Part shown: piece after piece, positions 17,144-26,760 of the stretch
How the letters are laid out: each line of letters opens with the position of its first letter
Numbering within the stretch: the stretch's first letter is position 1
Assembly: GCF_028768465.1 (NCBI RefSeq)
Contig: NZ_CP118225.1
Location: 6,367,001 to 6,431,000 of the forward strand
Direction of reading: 5' to 3'
Source: Rhodopirellula sp. P2
Lineage (GTDB): Bacteria > Planctomycetota > Planctomycetia > Pirellulales > Pirellulaceae
Length of the DNA stretch: 64,000 nucleotides
Made by a program: the position numbers and the translations under genes
The notes under the pieces: generated by a model
Databases searched by the model: none
Told to the model about the DNA's origin: nothing
The model's input: only the letters and a program-made list of their open reading frames with translations

Positions 17144-20122
17144 ATGAATTTAAGTGATCTGCCCGCCCGCGAATTAGCCCGCCTCGATGCGGTGTGCTTG
17201 GAATATGAATCCGCTCTTCGGCAAATCGCGGACGGGGAACCAGCGACTTCGGATTTGGTCAGCATTCAATCGCTTGTCGAACGACATGGCGGTGAGCATG
17301 CCGAGCTACTGCGTTCCGAATTGGAAGCGATTCGAGCCGAGATCGACGGGAATCTAGGAATCCACGGCGAATCAGACGAGCTGACACAGGTCCTGGCGTC
17401 TTCCAATGACACGCCTTCACAGAACCTCGCATTGCTGGACACCCCCGCACTGGAAGCGAACGGGACGCCCAACGGATTTGGTTCGCCTGCCACGGCGGAA
17501 GCACGCGTCAAGAAGGCCTTGGCCAAGGTATCGTCCAACGCCCCTGACGAATCGCTGCCCCCGCTGGGAACCGAAATCGGTCCGTACCGTTTGGACGGGG
17601 TTCTGGGACGTGGCGGGATGGGCGTGGTGTACCGGGCCACCGACACTCGACTGGAACGCAGCGTCGCCGTCAAAATGCTCTTGACCAACGGGCATCCCAC
17701 CTTGGTCGAACGATTCCAACGCGAGGCCAAGGCGGTCGCTTCATTGACCCATCCCAACATCGTCGAGCTGTTCGACGTTGGAGTGCATGACGGGATGCCC
17801 TACGCCGTGATGGAGCATCTGCGTGGCGAAACGCTGATGCGACGCATGGAACAGCGGCGAACCGATGTGGCCCCGATCACGACTCAAATGGTGCGGGTTT
17901 GGGGCAGGCAACTGGCCGAAGCCCTCGCAACTTCGCATGCCGCCGGCGTGATTCACCGTGATTTGAAACCCGAAAATGTGATGCTGGTTGGACGTCGCGG
18001 TGGTTCCCCCACGCCGTCACCAGCGACCACCAACACAATCAGCAGTCATTCGTTGGCGTCCCAGCCTTCGAATGAAGGCTCGTTGCCATCGGTCAAGCTT
18101 TTCGACTTTGGTTTGTCGCGTGTCGGTCGCGCCGTGTTTGGCCCCGGGGAATCGGATCCCGAGAACCAACACGACGACGCAGGCAGTGACGACGATGACG
18201 CGAAAACCCGTGCGGGCATGATCCTGGGAACTCCGGGTTACATGGCCCCCGAACAGGCTCGCGGCGAAACGGTCACGCCCGCTGCCGACGTGTTCTCACT
18301 CGGATGCGTGTTGTTCGAAGCGTTCTACGGACGGCCTGCCTTCACCGGAAAATCACCGGCCAGCCGCTACGCAGCGGTCCTGGAAAAGACTCCATTGCCC
18401 GATCCGGGACGCCGTCGCGATGACATCGCGCTGGCAGATCTGATCATGGCGATGATGCGAAAAACCCCTGGGGATCGTCCGACCGCGGCGACCGTGGTGG
18501 CCGCTCTTTCAAGTGGCGGTACCACACTGCCGGCTCAGGAGGGCGAGACGCTGGCGTTGCCGATGGACGGCGTTTCGCTCAAGCAGCCAACCCGGACTGC
18601 CGGCAGCATTTCCCGTCGTCGGTTCGCTGAAATGGTCGGCGGAAGCTTCGCAGGCGCGTTGTTTGGAATGTCTGGATTGAGCGGCAACTGGACCAAGCTC
18701 AACCAGATTCGCTCAATCGGCGTGCTCAGTTTCATTCCCGATTCCCAACTCAAATCGACTGCACAAATTAGATCGATCGCACAAATCAATCCTCAACCCG
18801 CTGGCGGGCGCATGCTGCAACGTGGTGAGTTGTTGGCTGGTTTGGTCGCCAATGAACTGAGCCGCTTGAAAGGGTTGTCGGTGCCGAAGTATGTGCCGAT
18901 GACCGCCAGCTTCCCCGATCAATATCGCGAAGTTGCGTCGAGACTGGAAGTGGATGCCTTGGTTGCCGGAACCTTCACCGAGGCAACGGGCACTCAGAGC
19001 GGCGTGATGGATGTGAACGTCCAAATCATCTGTGCCGAAACCGGCACGCAGATTTGGGGCAAAGTCATTCGCACCACCGCAGGCGACAACCTGATTGAAC
19101 AAACCGACCTCGCCCGACAAGTGGCGACCGCGATCAATCGGAGTTTGCTCGAAGATCCGAATGAATCCAAACCGCGTGACCCGGGTGCCTTCACCTGTTT
19201 GCTCAAAGGACGAACCCAAGCGGACCCGGACAGCATCGGCGGAATGCGTTCGGCACTGAAGTGCTTCGAAAGTGCGCTGCGAGAAGACCCGAATTACGCG
19301 CCCGCACACGCCGGCAAAGGGCTGACATCGTTGACCTTGGCCGGTCGCGTCGACGACGAGGAGGCTCAAGAGCTGATCATCCAAGCCCAGCAATCCGTTC
19401 AGACGGCATTGGAAATCGATGCCAGCAACGTGGAAGCGCGGTTGGCGTCGGCCATGTTGATGTATCAGAGGCTCGGCGATCTGAAGCCCGCTCGCGATAT
19501 CCTGCGTGGTTTGGCGAACGAAACAAGAAACTCATGGCAAGTGCATCACCAACTCGGCTGGGTCGAATTGATGTTGTACGAGGAGATGGCCGGTGTTCGC
19601 TCCCTTCGGAATGCCGCGTCGATGCACCCGTCATCCAAGTTGTTGCAGTCGGACTTGGCACGTGCCCAGTGGTTGATTGCAAACAAGACTCGCGCGGTCA
19701 ATGAAGCCAAGGCCGTGATGCCCAAGAGCGACGGAGGCAAAATCGGTCCCGAGAGTTTCACTCGCGGCCTGCTCATTGATTTGTACGAACACAGCAGCGA
19801 CTTCCAATCCGCGGCGGACTTGGACCCCGAACTCAAGTGGACGGCAACCGATGGTGCTGATCGCTACTGGGAACAACGCCAGACGCGATTGAAAACGCTT
19901 CCCTACGGCCCCTACGGCCCCACGCTGAACGAAACCATTCTGCAACTCCGCCGCACGGATGTTCCGACTCGAGAACCCGCCGAGCAACGGTTGGCGAGAC
20001 TGCTTCAAACCCGCAGTCCGATGCTGCCGTTGCTGTTGATTAAACACCCGCAATTCGATTCCATGCGGACTCTGCCCGCGGCGGGTGAGGCATTCCCGGT
20101 GCTGAACCCACGCAACATCTGA
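17144..20122 (+). CDS. Ser/Thr protein kinase with internal membrane/Tat-like segment and TPRs
   Basis: A 992-residue PknB-type kinase. The glycine loop LGRGGMGVVYRA is near residue 152, the VAVK lysine near 174, HRDLKPEN near 270, DFGLSR near 319 and GTPGYMAPEQ near 362. Two insertions stand out: a Ser/Pro/Thr-rich stretch of ~30 residues between catalytic loop and DFG, and an acidic stretch (HDDAGSDDDDAKT) in the activation segment. At ~488 comes SRRRFAEMVGGSFAGALFG, a twin-Arg plus hydrophobic segment, then a TolB/FlgO-like domain (LLAGLVANELSRLKG ... VDALVAGTFTEA) and TPR-like helices at ~690-850. It follows the ECF sigma gene and probably acts with it. Confidence 0.85.
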   Translation: MNLSDLPARELARLDAVCLEYESALRQIADGEPATSDLVSIQSLVERHGGEHAELLRSELEAIRAEIDGNLGIHGESDELTQVLASSNDTPSQNLALLDTPALEANGTPNGFGSPATAEARVKKALAKVSSNAPDESLPPLGTEIGPYRLDGVLGRGGMGVVYRATDTRLERSVAVKMLLTNGHPTLVERFQREAKAVASLTHPNIVELFDVGVHDGMPYAVMEHLRGETLMRRMEQRRTDVAPITTQMVRVWGRQLAEALATSHAAGVIHRDLKPENVMLVGRRGGSPTPSPATTNTISSHSLASQPSNEGSLPSVKLFDFGLSRVGRAVFGPGESDPENQHDDAGSDDDDAKTRAGMILGTPGYMAPEQARGETVTPAADVFSLGCVLFEAFYGRPAFTGKSPASRYAAVLEKTPLPDPGRRRDDIALADLIMAMMRKTPGDRPTAATVVAALSSGGTTLPAQEGETLALPMDGVSLKQPTRTAGSISRRRFAEMVGGSFAGALFGMSGLSGNWTKLNQIRSIGVLSFIPDSQLKSTAQIRSIAQINPQPAGGRMLQRGELLAGLVANELSRLKGLSVPKYVPMTASFPDQYREVASRLEVDALVAGTFTEATGTQSGVMDVNVQIICAETGTQIWGKVIRTTAGDNLIEQTDLARQVATAINRSLLEDPNESKPRDPGAFTCLLKGRTQADPDSIGGMRSALKCFESALREDPNYAPAHAGKGLTSLTLAGRVDDEEAQELIIQAQQSVQTALEIDASNVEARLASAMLMYQRLGDLKPARDILRGLANETRNSWQVHHQLGWVELMLYEEMAGVRSLRNAASMHPSSKLLQSDLARAQWLIANKTRAVNEAKAVMPKSDGGKIGPESFTRGLLIDLYEHSSDFQSAADLDPELKWTATDGADRYWEQRQTRLKTLPYGPYGPTLNETILQLRRTDVPTREPAEQRLARLLQTRSPMLPLLLIKHPQFDSMRTLPAAGEAFPVLNPRNI

Positions 20123-20180
20123 ACGACGTGATTCGAGGCTCGTATCAGGCTTCATTCCTGCCTGTTCCTGAACCATCAAC

Positions 20181-22382
20181 TCAGTCCGCGGTCTCGGCGG
20201 CTTCCGCCAAAGCGTTTTGAAACCAGTGTTTCAATCGCGTGGCGATGGGAGCTTGATGCCAACCGAAATGGGCTTCCAAACGCATTCCCGCTGGCACGCG
20301 TTTGGCCTCGGTTTCCGACAGTTTCACGACGCCTCGGAAATGTGGTTGCAGCAACCGCATTGCATCGATCGTTGTCTCCCCCAACCGATCCTCGCGTGAC
20401 GATTCCGTTGAGGAATCGTCGTCCATGCGAACCGCCAATGGTCCCCCGTGAGTGGCTGCCAACGATGCGTTGGGCACTCGATCCGATGCTCGCGGCTGAA
20501 GTTGATCGAGGGTGCCCCAAAACGTCTGCCGTCCAGCTGAAACCAATCGCACCGACTCACCCATTCGCTGGCGAACGTCTTCCACCTGGGACTGATTGAC
20601 CACCGCCAAGACTTCTTTGTCCGTCGGCGTCGCAACCACCATCAGCACATCCCCTTCCTTCACGTATGTGTTGAGCTTCGACGGCAAATCCTCGGCGATC
20701 ACGCGTCCCGATTGAACGGCGCGAACCTGTAACTGGGCAGACTGCTTTCGAAGCGTCTGTAATTTGTCCGAGATCGCTTGGCGGTTGTCCAACAAAATCA
20801 GCCGTTCGGATTCCTCGCGAGACTCGATCGCTTTGCGAAGGCGGATGTCGTTTTGCTGCTGTGCGATTTCCAACTCCGCGACCCGCTGCTGAAGCTCTCG
20901 GTTTTCGATGACCGCCAACCGGTCGCCCGCCTGAACCTGATCTCCCTCGTGGACCAACAGTTCAACCAGAAACCCTTCCACACCGACTCGCACCGCCGAC
21001 TCCGGGCGATACTGCACCACCACCGGGACGCGAATGGACGATGGCACTGGCATCGCGACCAACATCCATCCGAGCATGCCCACTGCCAAAGAGCCCAGCA
21101 CCAGGCCACGGCAAACCTGAAGCGGGTGAATCCCCCAAAGCGTCCGCATCGATTGCAACCAAGTCACAAACGGCTTGCCCCACCACATCCATCCTCCCAG
21201 CAGCGACAGCAAAACGCCCGCACCACCCAACATGGTCGACGCCGCGATGCCGAGCGACACGCAGACGAGCACTCGCCAAGCGACGGCGCACCATCCGTAA
21301 ACAAACACGGCCGTCCGACGCCAACCCGTGTGGGATCGAACCCAAGACGCATCACCCAGAAACCAACGCCGCAAGAATTGGCGGACCGATTGGTTGGCTT
21401 CAGTGGCCAAGTTCGGAACGTCCATCCAATCCGAAAGCATGAAGTAGCCATCGAATCGCATCAACACGTTGGCATTGAACAGAACCGTCGAAAGTCCCGC
21501 CGTTAGAATCACGTGGTGGCACCACCAGCGGATGATCTCGCTCTCACAGAACAACCAACCGGCGATCGCAACGGACGCCACCCAGCCCTCGATCAACATG
21601 CCTGCCGCTGCGACTCCGATGCGCGACCAACGCGACGACAATCGCCAACAACTCGAGACATCCACGTAGGCCAGCGGTGTCATCAAGACCCAAACCACGC
21701 CGGCTTCTCGGACCGTCCCGCCCGCGCGGTGACAGGCAATCGCATGCCCCAGTTCATGGACCAATTTCAGACCGATCGCCGTGAGCAACAACCAAGCCCA
21801 GTTGGACGGATCGAAGATCGATGCCGCTCCAGCAAGAAATTCCGACCACCGCGTCGTCAGCCCAAGCAACGCGGCAACGATCGACAACACACCGACCACC
21901 AGCATCGGCGTTGTAAACAGAAATCCGAGAGCGCGTGAAAGCGGCAACAGCAACTTCGCCGCACCCGGAATCGGCGTTTTGATCCAGAACGGATTCCAAC
22001 GCGTCAGTGATTTGGCCTTGGTTTCACTCGCACTTGCCGTCTGACCGGATCGTCCTCTGCGAGGTGGTGGTGCATCGGCAAAGTGCGCCAATTGATGATC
22101 GATCAACCAGCGAGCGATGGACTCACATTGCGAAGACGAGGGAGCACCGCGTCCCATCTTCGCGGTGACCAACCCGCAGGCTTGTGCAATTGTACGATGC
22201 CCGTCCAGCGCAGACAGGAACGTGTACTCGGGCAATCCCACACGAAAGAACTCATGTGTGGCAGGAATTTCAATCCGATAAATCGGCTCCCCCGTTTCGC
22301 GGACGGGCCAGACCTTCACGTCACTGGCGATGCGGATCGGTTGTTGCTGCCAGTCGATGGTTCCAGGATCACGCTGCGTCAT
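20181..22382 (-). CDS. PqqD-like / M50 site-2-protease-like / HlyD fusion protein
   Basis: The start MTQRDPG at 22382 overlaps the upstream stop by one base (TGATG), giving 733 residues; an ATG at 22436 is the alternative. Domains in order: a PqqD-like winged helix (~10-90, HEFFRVGLPEYTFLSALDG), a polytopic M50 peptidase-like domain with HELGHA near residue 207 and NVLMRFDGYFMLSDWMDVPNL near 310, then a HlyD barrel-sandwich and coiled coil (~470-700; LLVHEGDQVQAGDRLAVIENRELQQRV). Such fusions occur with RND-free or ABC-type export modules; whether the metal site cleaves a substrate is unknown. It is the last gene of a five-gene operon with TolC-, SecA- and HlyD-like proteins. Confidence 0.8.
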   Translation of the reverse strand: MTQRDPGTIDWQQQPIRIASDVKVWPVRETGEPIYRIEIPATHEFFRVGLPEYTFLSALDGHRTIAQACGLVTAKMGRGAPSSSQCESIARWLIDHQLAHFADAPPPRRGRSGQTASASETKAKSLTRWNPFWIKTPIPGAAKLLLPLSRALGFLFTTPMLVVGVLSIVAALLGLTTRWSEFLAGAASIFDPSNWAWLLLTAIGLKLVHELGHAIACHRAGGTVREAGVVWVLMTPLAYVDVSSCWRLSSRWSRIGVAAAGMLIEGWVASVAIAGWLFCESEIIRWWCHHVILTAGLSTVLFNANVLMRFDGYFMLSDWMDVPNLATEANQSVRQFLRRWFLGDASWVRSHTGWRRTAVFVYGWCAVAWRVLVCVSLGIAASTMLGGAGVLLSLLGGWMWWGKPFVTWLQSMRTLWGIHPLQVCRGLVLGSLAVGMLGWMLVAMPVPSSIRVPVVVQYRPESAVRVGVEGFLVELLVHEGDQVQAGDRLAVIENRELQQRVAELEIAQQQNDIRLRKAIESREESERLILLDNRQAISDKLQTLRKQSAQLQVRAVQSGRVIAEDLPSKLNTYVKEGDVLMVVATPTDKEVLAVVNQSQVEDVRQRMGESVRLVSAGRQTFWGTLDQLQPRASDRVPNASLAATHGGPLAVRMDDDSSTESSREDRLGETTIDAMRLLQPHFRGVVKLSETEAKRVPAGMRLEAHFGWHQAPIATRLKHWFQNALAEAAETAD

Positions 22383-23815
22383 CAGACACCCAACCATCGA
22401 AGCAGCAAGTTCCAGGGACGATGAAAGACGATCCATCCAATCGGACGTTTGTTTCCATAGATCGTCGCGCGTCCCTTCATGCCGGGTCGCAGCAAACCGT
22501 CTTGATCATCCACCGTGACCTCCGCCAGAAACACATTCTCGGAATCACGCAGGGTCGCCGCGGGGTGGATTCGCGTGATCGCACCGTGCATGACTCGGTC
22601 TGGCATCGCATGCGTGTGGATCTGCGTCAGCATTCCAGCACTGACGTAAGCGATGTCTTCCTCGGGGACTTCGATCTCGACCTTCATCGCACCGACCGGC
22701 GCGATTTCAAACAGAGTTTCACCACGAGTCAGGGGAGCGCCTTCGGATTGCTTCCAATCACCACTGACGATGATCCCATCGATCGGGCTGCGAATTTCCA
22801 GGTTGTCTTTGCGATGGTTCAGCAGTTCGGTTTGCGTCTTCAAGCGATCGGCTTCCAGTGCCGCAATCTGGCTCTTGCCAAAGTCGTGTGTTGCCATCGA
22901 CCCGCGTCGTTCCTGGTCGGCTTGACCGTGCAAGGCTCGCAATCCAGCCAGCTCGTATTCCAATTCGCGAGGGTTGATCTTCGCCAACAATTCGCCAGCC
23001 TTCACGGTGTCGCCAGGACGCACCAAGCACTCCTGCAGCGGACCATCAAACGGGGCCGCGATGAAGCGTCGTTGGACGGGTTGCAGTTGCACGTTGGTGC
23101 GAATGTTGTGGTGAGCGGGCAGAAACATCAACAGGATGAAGGCTGCGACGACGCACACGGTCGCCCGTTGCCAGGTGGCACGAAACGACCGAATCCCACG
23201 CACCAGGGACGCTTCCACACCGGAGGGCTGCAGGCGTTGAATGCTTTGAAGTTTGCTGCACAGCAACGGACCGAACGCTTCCAGGATCGAAGCGGCGGAG
23301 GGTTCATGCGGGTCCAGAATCAACAACACCCCCAGATTGTCGCCTGCCGAGTCGGCCAACGGGCACGCCATCAGATTCGAGGATCCGATCGCCTTCAACC
23401 ATTGCCGCATCGCCATCGTGCCGGGCGAGGAGGCCACCTCGGTTGCCGCGACATGGCTGAGTTGGTCTCGCAAGCAAGCTTCTTCCGCGGCAGCCAGTGC
23501 TTCTCGCTGCTGCGTTTCCCCGTGCGGAGTCGCTGAAGACGATTCGGCCGCGAATTTGCCACCGTTGCTAGCGTGATCGCTGATGCACTTCAACCCAGCA
23601 CCAAGACGGCTTCGCCAACACAGCACAGCGCCCTCGGCCTGCAACCACTGGCTCAACAGACGCGTGGCGATGGAGGCCGCGTCTTCGAATTCGTGACACC
23701 TGTCGAGCGCAGATTGCAATTCAATCGCCGCCGCCAAAGTTTCGGCGCGACGTTGCAGATCGTGATGCGAATCACGATCGAGCGAGTCAGAGGAAGGCGG
23801 CGTGGCAGTGAACAC
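22382..23815 (-). CDS. HlyD-family membrane-fusion protein with GAF-like N-terminal domain
   Basis: A 477-residue protein starting at a GTG (23815), 3 bases after the preceding gene. Residues ~20-200 look like a cytoplasmic GAF-type domain (LETAI-like helices, EGAVLCWRSRLGAGLKCIS, LGVLLILDPHEP). One membrane helix (ATVCVVAAFILLMFLPAHH, ~220-240) is followed by a HlyD-type adaptor: RFIAAPFDGPLQECLVRPGDTVKAGELLAKI, a coiled coil, then IRSPIDGIIVSGDW and a beta-barrel. The adaptor part would bridge the inner membrane to the TolC-like channel. A GAF-like sensor on this adaptor is unusual. Confidence 0.75.
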   Translation of the reverse strand: MFTATPPSSDSLDRDSHHDLQRRAETLAAAIELQSALDRCHEFEDAASIATRLLSQWLQAEGAVLCWRSRLGAGLKCISDHASNGGKFAAESSSATPHGETQQREALAAAEEACLRDQLSHVAATEVASSPGTMAMRQWLKAIGSSNLMACPLADSAGDNLGVLLILDPHEPSAASILEAFGPLLCSKLQSIQRLQPSGVEASLVRGIRSFRATWQRATVCVVAAFILLMFLPAHHNIRTNVQLQPVQRRFIAAPFDGPLQECLVRPGDTVKAGELLAKINPRELEYELAGLRALHGQADQERRGSMATHDFGKSQIAALEADRLKTQTELLNHRKDNLEIRSPIDGIIVSGDWKQSEGAPLTRGETLFEIAPVGAMKVEIEVPEEDIAYVSAGMLTQIHTHAMPDRVMHGAITRIHPAATLRDSENVFLAEVTVDDQDGLLRPGMKGRATIYGNKRPIGWIVFHRPWNLLLRWLGV

Positions 23816-23818
23816 GTG

Positions 23819-24736
23819 CTAACGCACCGCAGGAGAAAGAGAAAGCGGTGCGTCGCTGACTCGGGTCCGTTTTGATTCGATCGATCGCGCTGACGCTTCG
23901 AGATCCAACCAACAGACCACGCCACTGCGAAGGTCTCTGTTTTCGTTGTCCAAGATCACTCGCACGCGAACCGTTCCCGACTCGGCATTGGCAACCGGCG
24001 AAATGTGCTGGAGCGTCCCCAGCACTGCACGGCGAGCCCCACCGACGCGAACGACAACGGTTTGGCCTTCGGACAAGCGATCGATTCGACGCAACGGGAC
24101 GGAAAAGATCGCTTTCAGGCGATCCAGTTGAACCAATTGCAGCAGGACGGGATCGGTTGGCGAAACAAACTCCCCTGCTTCCTTGGCAAACGAGACCACG
24201 ACCCCGTCTGCGGGCGCCAAGATACGCCGTTGTTCCAACTGACAGATCACACGCTGGTGTTCCAACGCTCGAACACTCAATTCTTCCGTGACGCTTTGCA
24301 ATCTTGCCAAGGCTTGTCGGTGATCGTTCTCGGCGCGTTCCAGTTCACGTGGCGTGGCATTGCCTTGCGTGAACAATCGGCGATAGCTCTGGACTTGTTG
24401 TTCACGAATGGCCACTTCGGCTTCCGCGGCCGTCTTGCCGCCGACGGCATCTTTTGCCGCTCGTGACACTTCCAATGTTTTGCGCAGCAACGTGTCCTCG
24501 AGTTGAGCCAAGAGCTGACCTTCCTTGACCTCGTCGCCTTCCCGAACTTTCAGTTCGGTGATCACGCCCATCTCCGATGAGGAGACGTTGACCCTTCGAT
24601 AGGGCTCGGTGAAGGCTTCGTACTCATCCGCGGAAACGGTGTTCACGTAGCCGGTCCCCAGGGCTCCTGAATCCAGCCAGCCCAAGCACTGCACACTCAC
24701 CAAGACGCAGAGCGTCGCTATCCAGTTGTGGTTCAT
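23819..24736 (-). CDS. HlyD/RND-type periplasmic adaptor protein
   Basis: A 305-residue protein with an N-terminal signal or anchor (WIATLCVLVSVQCLGWL). A classical adaptor follows: VNVSSSEMGVITELKVREGDEVKEGQLLAQLEDTLL as the first lipoyl half, a coiled-coil hairpin (~85-150), RRILAPADGVVVSFAKEAGEFV as the second half, and a beta-barrel. The start codon overlaps the stop of the SecA-like gene by one base (TAATG). It is one of three HlyD-type domains in the operon, with no ABC or RND pump in the window, so the SecA-like ATPase may take the energising role. Confidence 0.8.
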   Translation of the reverse strand: MNHNWIATLCVLVSVQCLGWLDSGALGTGYVNTVSADEYEAFTEPYRRVNVSSSEMGVITELKVREGDEVKEGQLLAQLEDTLLRKTLEVSRAAKDAVGGKTAAEAEVAIREQQVQSYRRLFTQGNATPRELERAENDHRQALARLQSVTEELSVRALEHQRVICQLEQRRILAPADGVVVSFAKEAGEFVSPTDPVLLQLVQLDRLKAIFSVPLRRIDRLSEGQTVVVRVGGARRAVLGTLQHISPVANAESGTVRVRVILDNENRDLRSGVVCWLDLEASARSIESKRTRVSDAPLSLSPAVR

Positions 24737-26760
24737 TATCCTGCATCCAATGCATGAAGGTGTGGGGCGGGATCACGGTTTGATTGAGCCTTGCAAACCA
24801 ATCCGCGATCGCGATCGTCTGCTTCCAGCAATTGCCGTCGGGCCGCAGCGGCCCGCTTGGCTTGCCGCTGTTGGATCGAGGCGATCTGGGAATCCACCGA
24901 AAGTGTTTCCATTTGGTCGTTCGCGATGGCACGCCGAATCGCGCGGCCAACCCACGGGGCGGATTGGCTGACCAACTCATCTTCGGCCGACAAAAAATGC
25001 CGGCAACTGCCCGAGTCACCACAGCGGGCACAACGCCCGATCAGTTGCCGATCGACTCGCGCCGAACGATGGTGTTCCGCCACGATCACGTGCAATCCGC
25101 CTTTGGCTGCCACATCGGGATGCAGTCGAATGTCCGTTCCGCGGCCCGCCAAGTTCGTCGCGACGGTGATCGCGTGTGGTTGCCCTGCCCGGGCGATCAC
25201 CTCAGCTTCCTCGGTGTTCTGCAGGCCGTTGAGCAACTCACAGGAGAGCCCTTGCCGACGAATCTCCTCGGCAACGCAGTGGCTGGTCGCAATGTCCAGC
25301 GTGCCAACCAACACGCAACGCCCAGCGTCGGTCATTCGGCGAGCTTCCTCGGCAATGGCAGCCACCTTTTGCTCCAACGTGTTGGTCACATGTGTCGGGT
25401 GAACCACTCGTCGAGATGGCAGGCGAGGTTGCACCGTTTGCACCTGCAGACCATAGACCGACTTCAGCTCTTCGCGACAATCGCCCGCGGTTCCGGTGAC
25501 TCCCGCCAAGTAGTCGTAGGAACGATAAAAACGCTGCCGGGTGATCTTCGCCAGGGCTTCGCTCTCCCGCTGGATCGGCAGCTCTTCTTTGGCCTCGATG
25601 GCTTGTTGCAAACCGCCGGACCAGGTTCGATCTTCATAAATTCGCCCCGTGGATTGATCGACGATCCGAACGGATTGTTCGTCGATCACATAATCCATTT
25701 CGCGACGAAGCAAATGCTTGGCTTGCAAGGACAACTCCACGTATTCGTGCCAAGGACGCCGTAGAGAAGCATCAGACCAATCTTCCAATGATTGGTAGGC
25801 GAGATCCAATCCCTGGTCTGTCAACTCAATCAGTTGTCCGGTTGTTCGAAAGTCAGCGCCTTCCCGAAGTGATTCCGCGACAGCCCGAGCATGTCGATGG
25901 ACGGCGGCGTCCTCGGCCTCCCCCGGTCGCGTGCCCGACAGCAACAATGGTGACAACGCGTCATCGATCAAGACATGATCGATCTCGTCGACCAAAGCGA
26001 CCGCGAGCCCACGCTGCAATCGTGCGTTGCCGGTCGTCGTCGCGTTCAGTCGATTCAGCAGACTGGTGCCGGGACGCTGGCGAGCCGCCGTGTCCATGGC
26101 CAACTGGTCGCGAAGGTAATCAAATCCAAAAGCGTGCCCGGGCCCATAGGTCACATCGGCTCGGTATGCCAATTGGCTCCGTTCCGGCGAGACGTCTTCG
26201 GGCAAGCAATTGGACACAACGCCCAACAACGCCCAGGTTTCGCGCAGGTCGTCATGATCCCGCTTGGCCAAGTAGGCATTGGGCGTGGCCACATGCACGC
26301 CTCGGCCCGGCAACGCGGCGATCAACGAAGCCACAAACAAGGCGTACGTTTTGCCTTCACCGGTCTGCATTTCAGCAACGCCGCCGCGACGGGACATCCA
26401 GCCAGCCGAAACGATCAACCCGGCACGCAATTGAACTTCAAACAATTCAATCCCGTGGGTTTGCTCCACGGCATCGAAGGCCAACACCAACGCATCGACC
26501 AAACACTGTTCCCAGATCACATCGCGTTGTCGCGATGAGCTGCGTGGACCCTCGGCCAAATGCTGCAACAGGCGAGTTCGAAGCGTCTGCCATCGATGCG
26601 CCAAATCGCCTCGGCGGCACTCCCGTCTTCCACTCAACTGATCGCCAGCGGCTTGCAGAATGGTTTCGATCTCCATCGCAGGTCGCCCGGGGAACCAAGA
26701 GTGTCCGGAAGCCGAAGTCAAAGCCGAACACCAATGGTTGGCCGCCTTGAGAACACTCAT
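24736..26760 (-). CDS. Short SecA-like protein translocase ATPase
   Basis: The start MSVLKAANHW at 26760 makes an ATGA overlap with the TolC-like gene; the product is 674 residues. SecA motifs are clear: GVAEMQTGEGKTYALFVASL (Walker A), VHVATPNAYLAKRDHDDL, ALVDEIDHVLIDDALSPLLL (Walker B), GVTGTAGDC, and NLAGRGTDIRLHPDVAAKGG with HVIVAEHHRSARVDRQLIGR. It is some 200 residues shorter than housekeeping SecA and lacks the Cys-rich C-terminal SecB/lipid tail, so it is an accessory SecA. Placement among TolC and HlyD genes, divergent from a giant surface-protein gene, suggests a dedicated substrate. Confidence 0.85.
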   Translation of the reverse strand: MSVLKAANHWCSALTSASGHSWFPGRPAMEIETILQAAGDQLSGRRECRRGDLAHRWQTLRTRLLQHLAEGPRSSSRQRDVIWEQCLVDALVLAFDAVEQTHGIELFEVQLRAGLIVSAGWMSRRGGVAEMQTGEGKTYALFVASLIAALPGRGVHVATPNAYLAKRDHDDLRETWALLGVVSNCLPEDVSPERSQLAYRADVTYGPGHAFGFDYLRDQLAMDTAARQRPGTSLLNRLNATTTGNARLQRGLAVALVDEIDHVLIDDALSPLLLSGTRPGEAEDAAVHRHARAVAESLREGADFRTTGQLIELTDQGLDLAYQSLEDWSDASLRRPWHEYVELSLQAKHLLRREMDYVIDEQSVRIVDQSTGRIYEDRTWSGGLQQAIEAKEELPIQRESEALAKITRQRFYRSYDYLAGVTGTAGDCREELKSVYGLQVQTVQPRLPSRRVVHPTHVTNTLEQKVAAIAEEARRMTDAGRCVLVGTLDIATSHCVAEEIRRQGLSCELLNGLQNTEEAEVIARAGQPHAITVATNLAGRGTDIRLHPDVAAKGGLHVIVAEHHRSARVDRQLIGRCARCGDSGSCRHFLSAEDELVSQSAPWVGRAIRRAIANDQMETLSVDSQIASIQQRQAKRAAAARRQLLEADDRDRGLVCKAQSNRDPAPHLHALDAG

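Noticed and set aside
22184..23536. 450-codon frame opposite the HlyD/M50 genes
   Set aside because: It spans the junction of two overlapping sense genes and has no motif.
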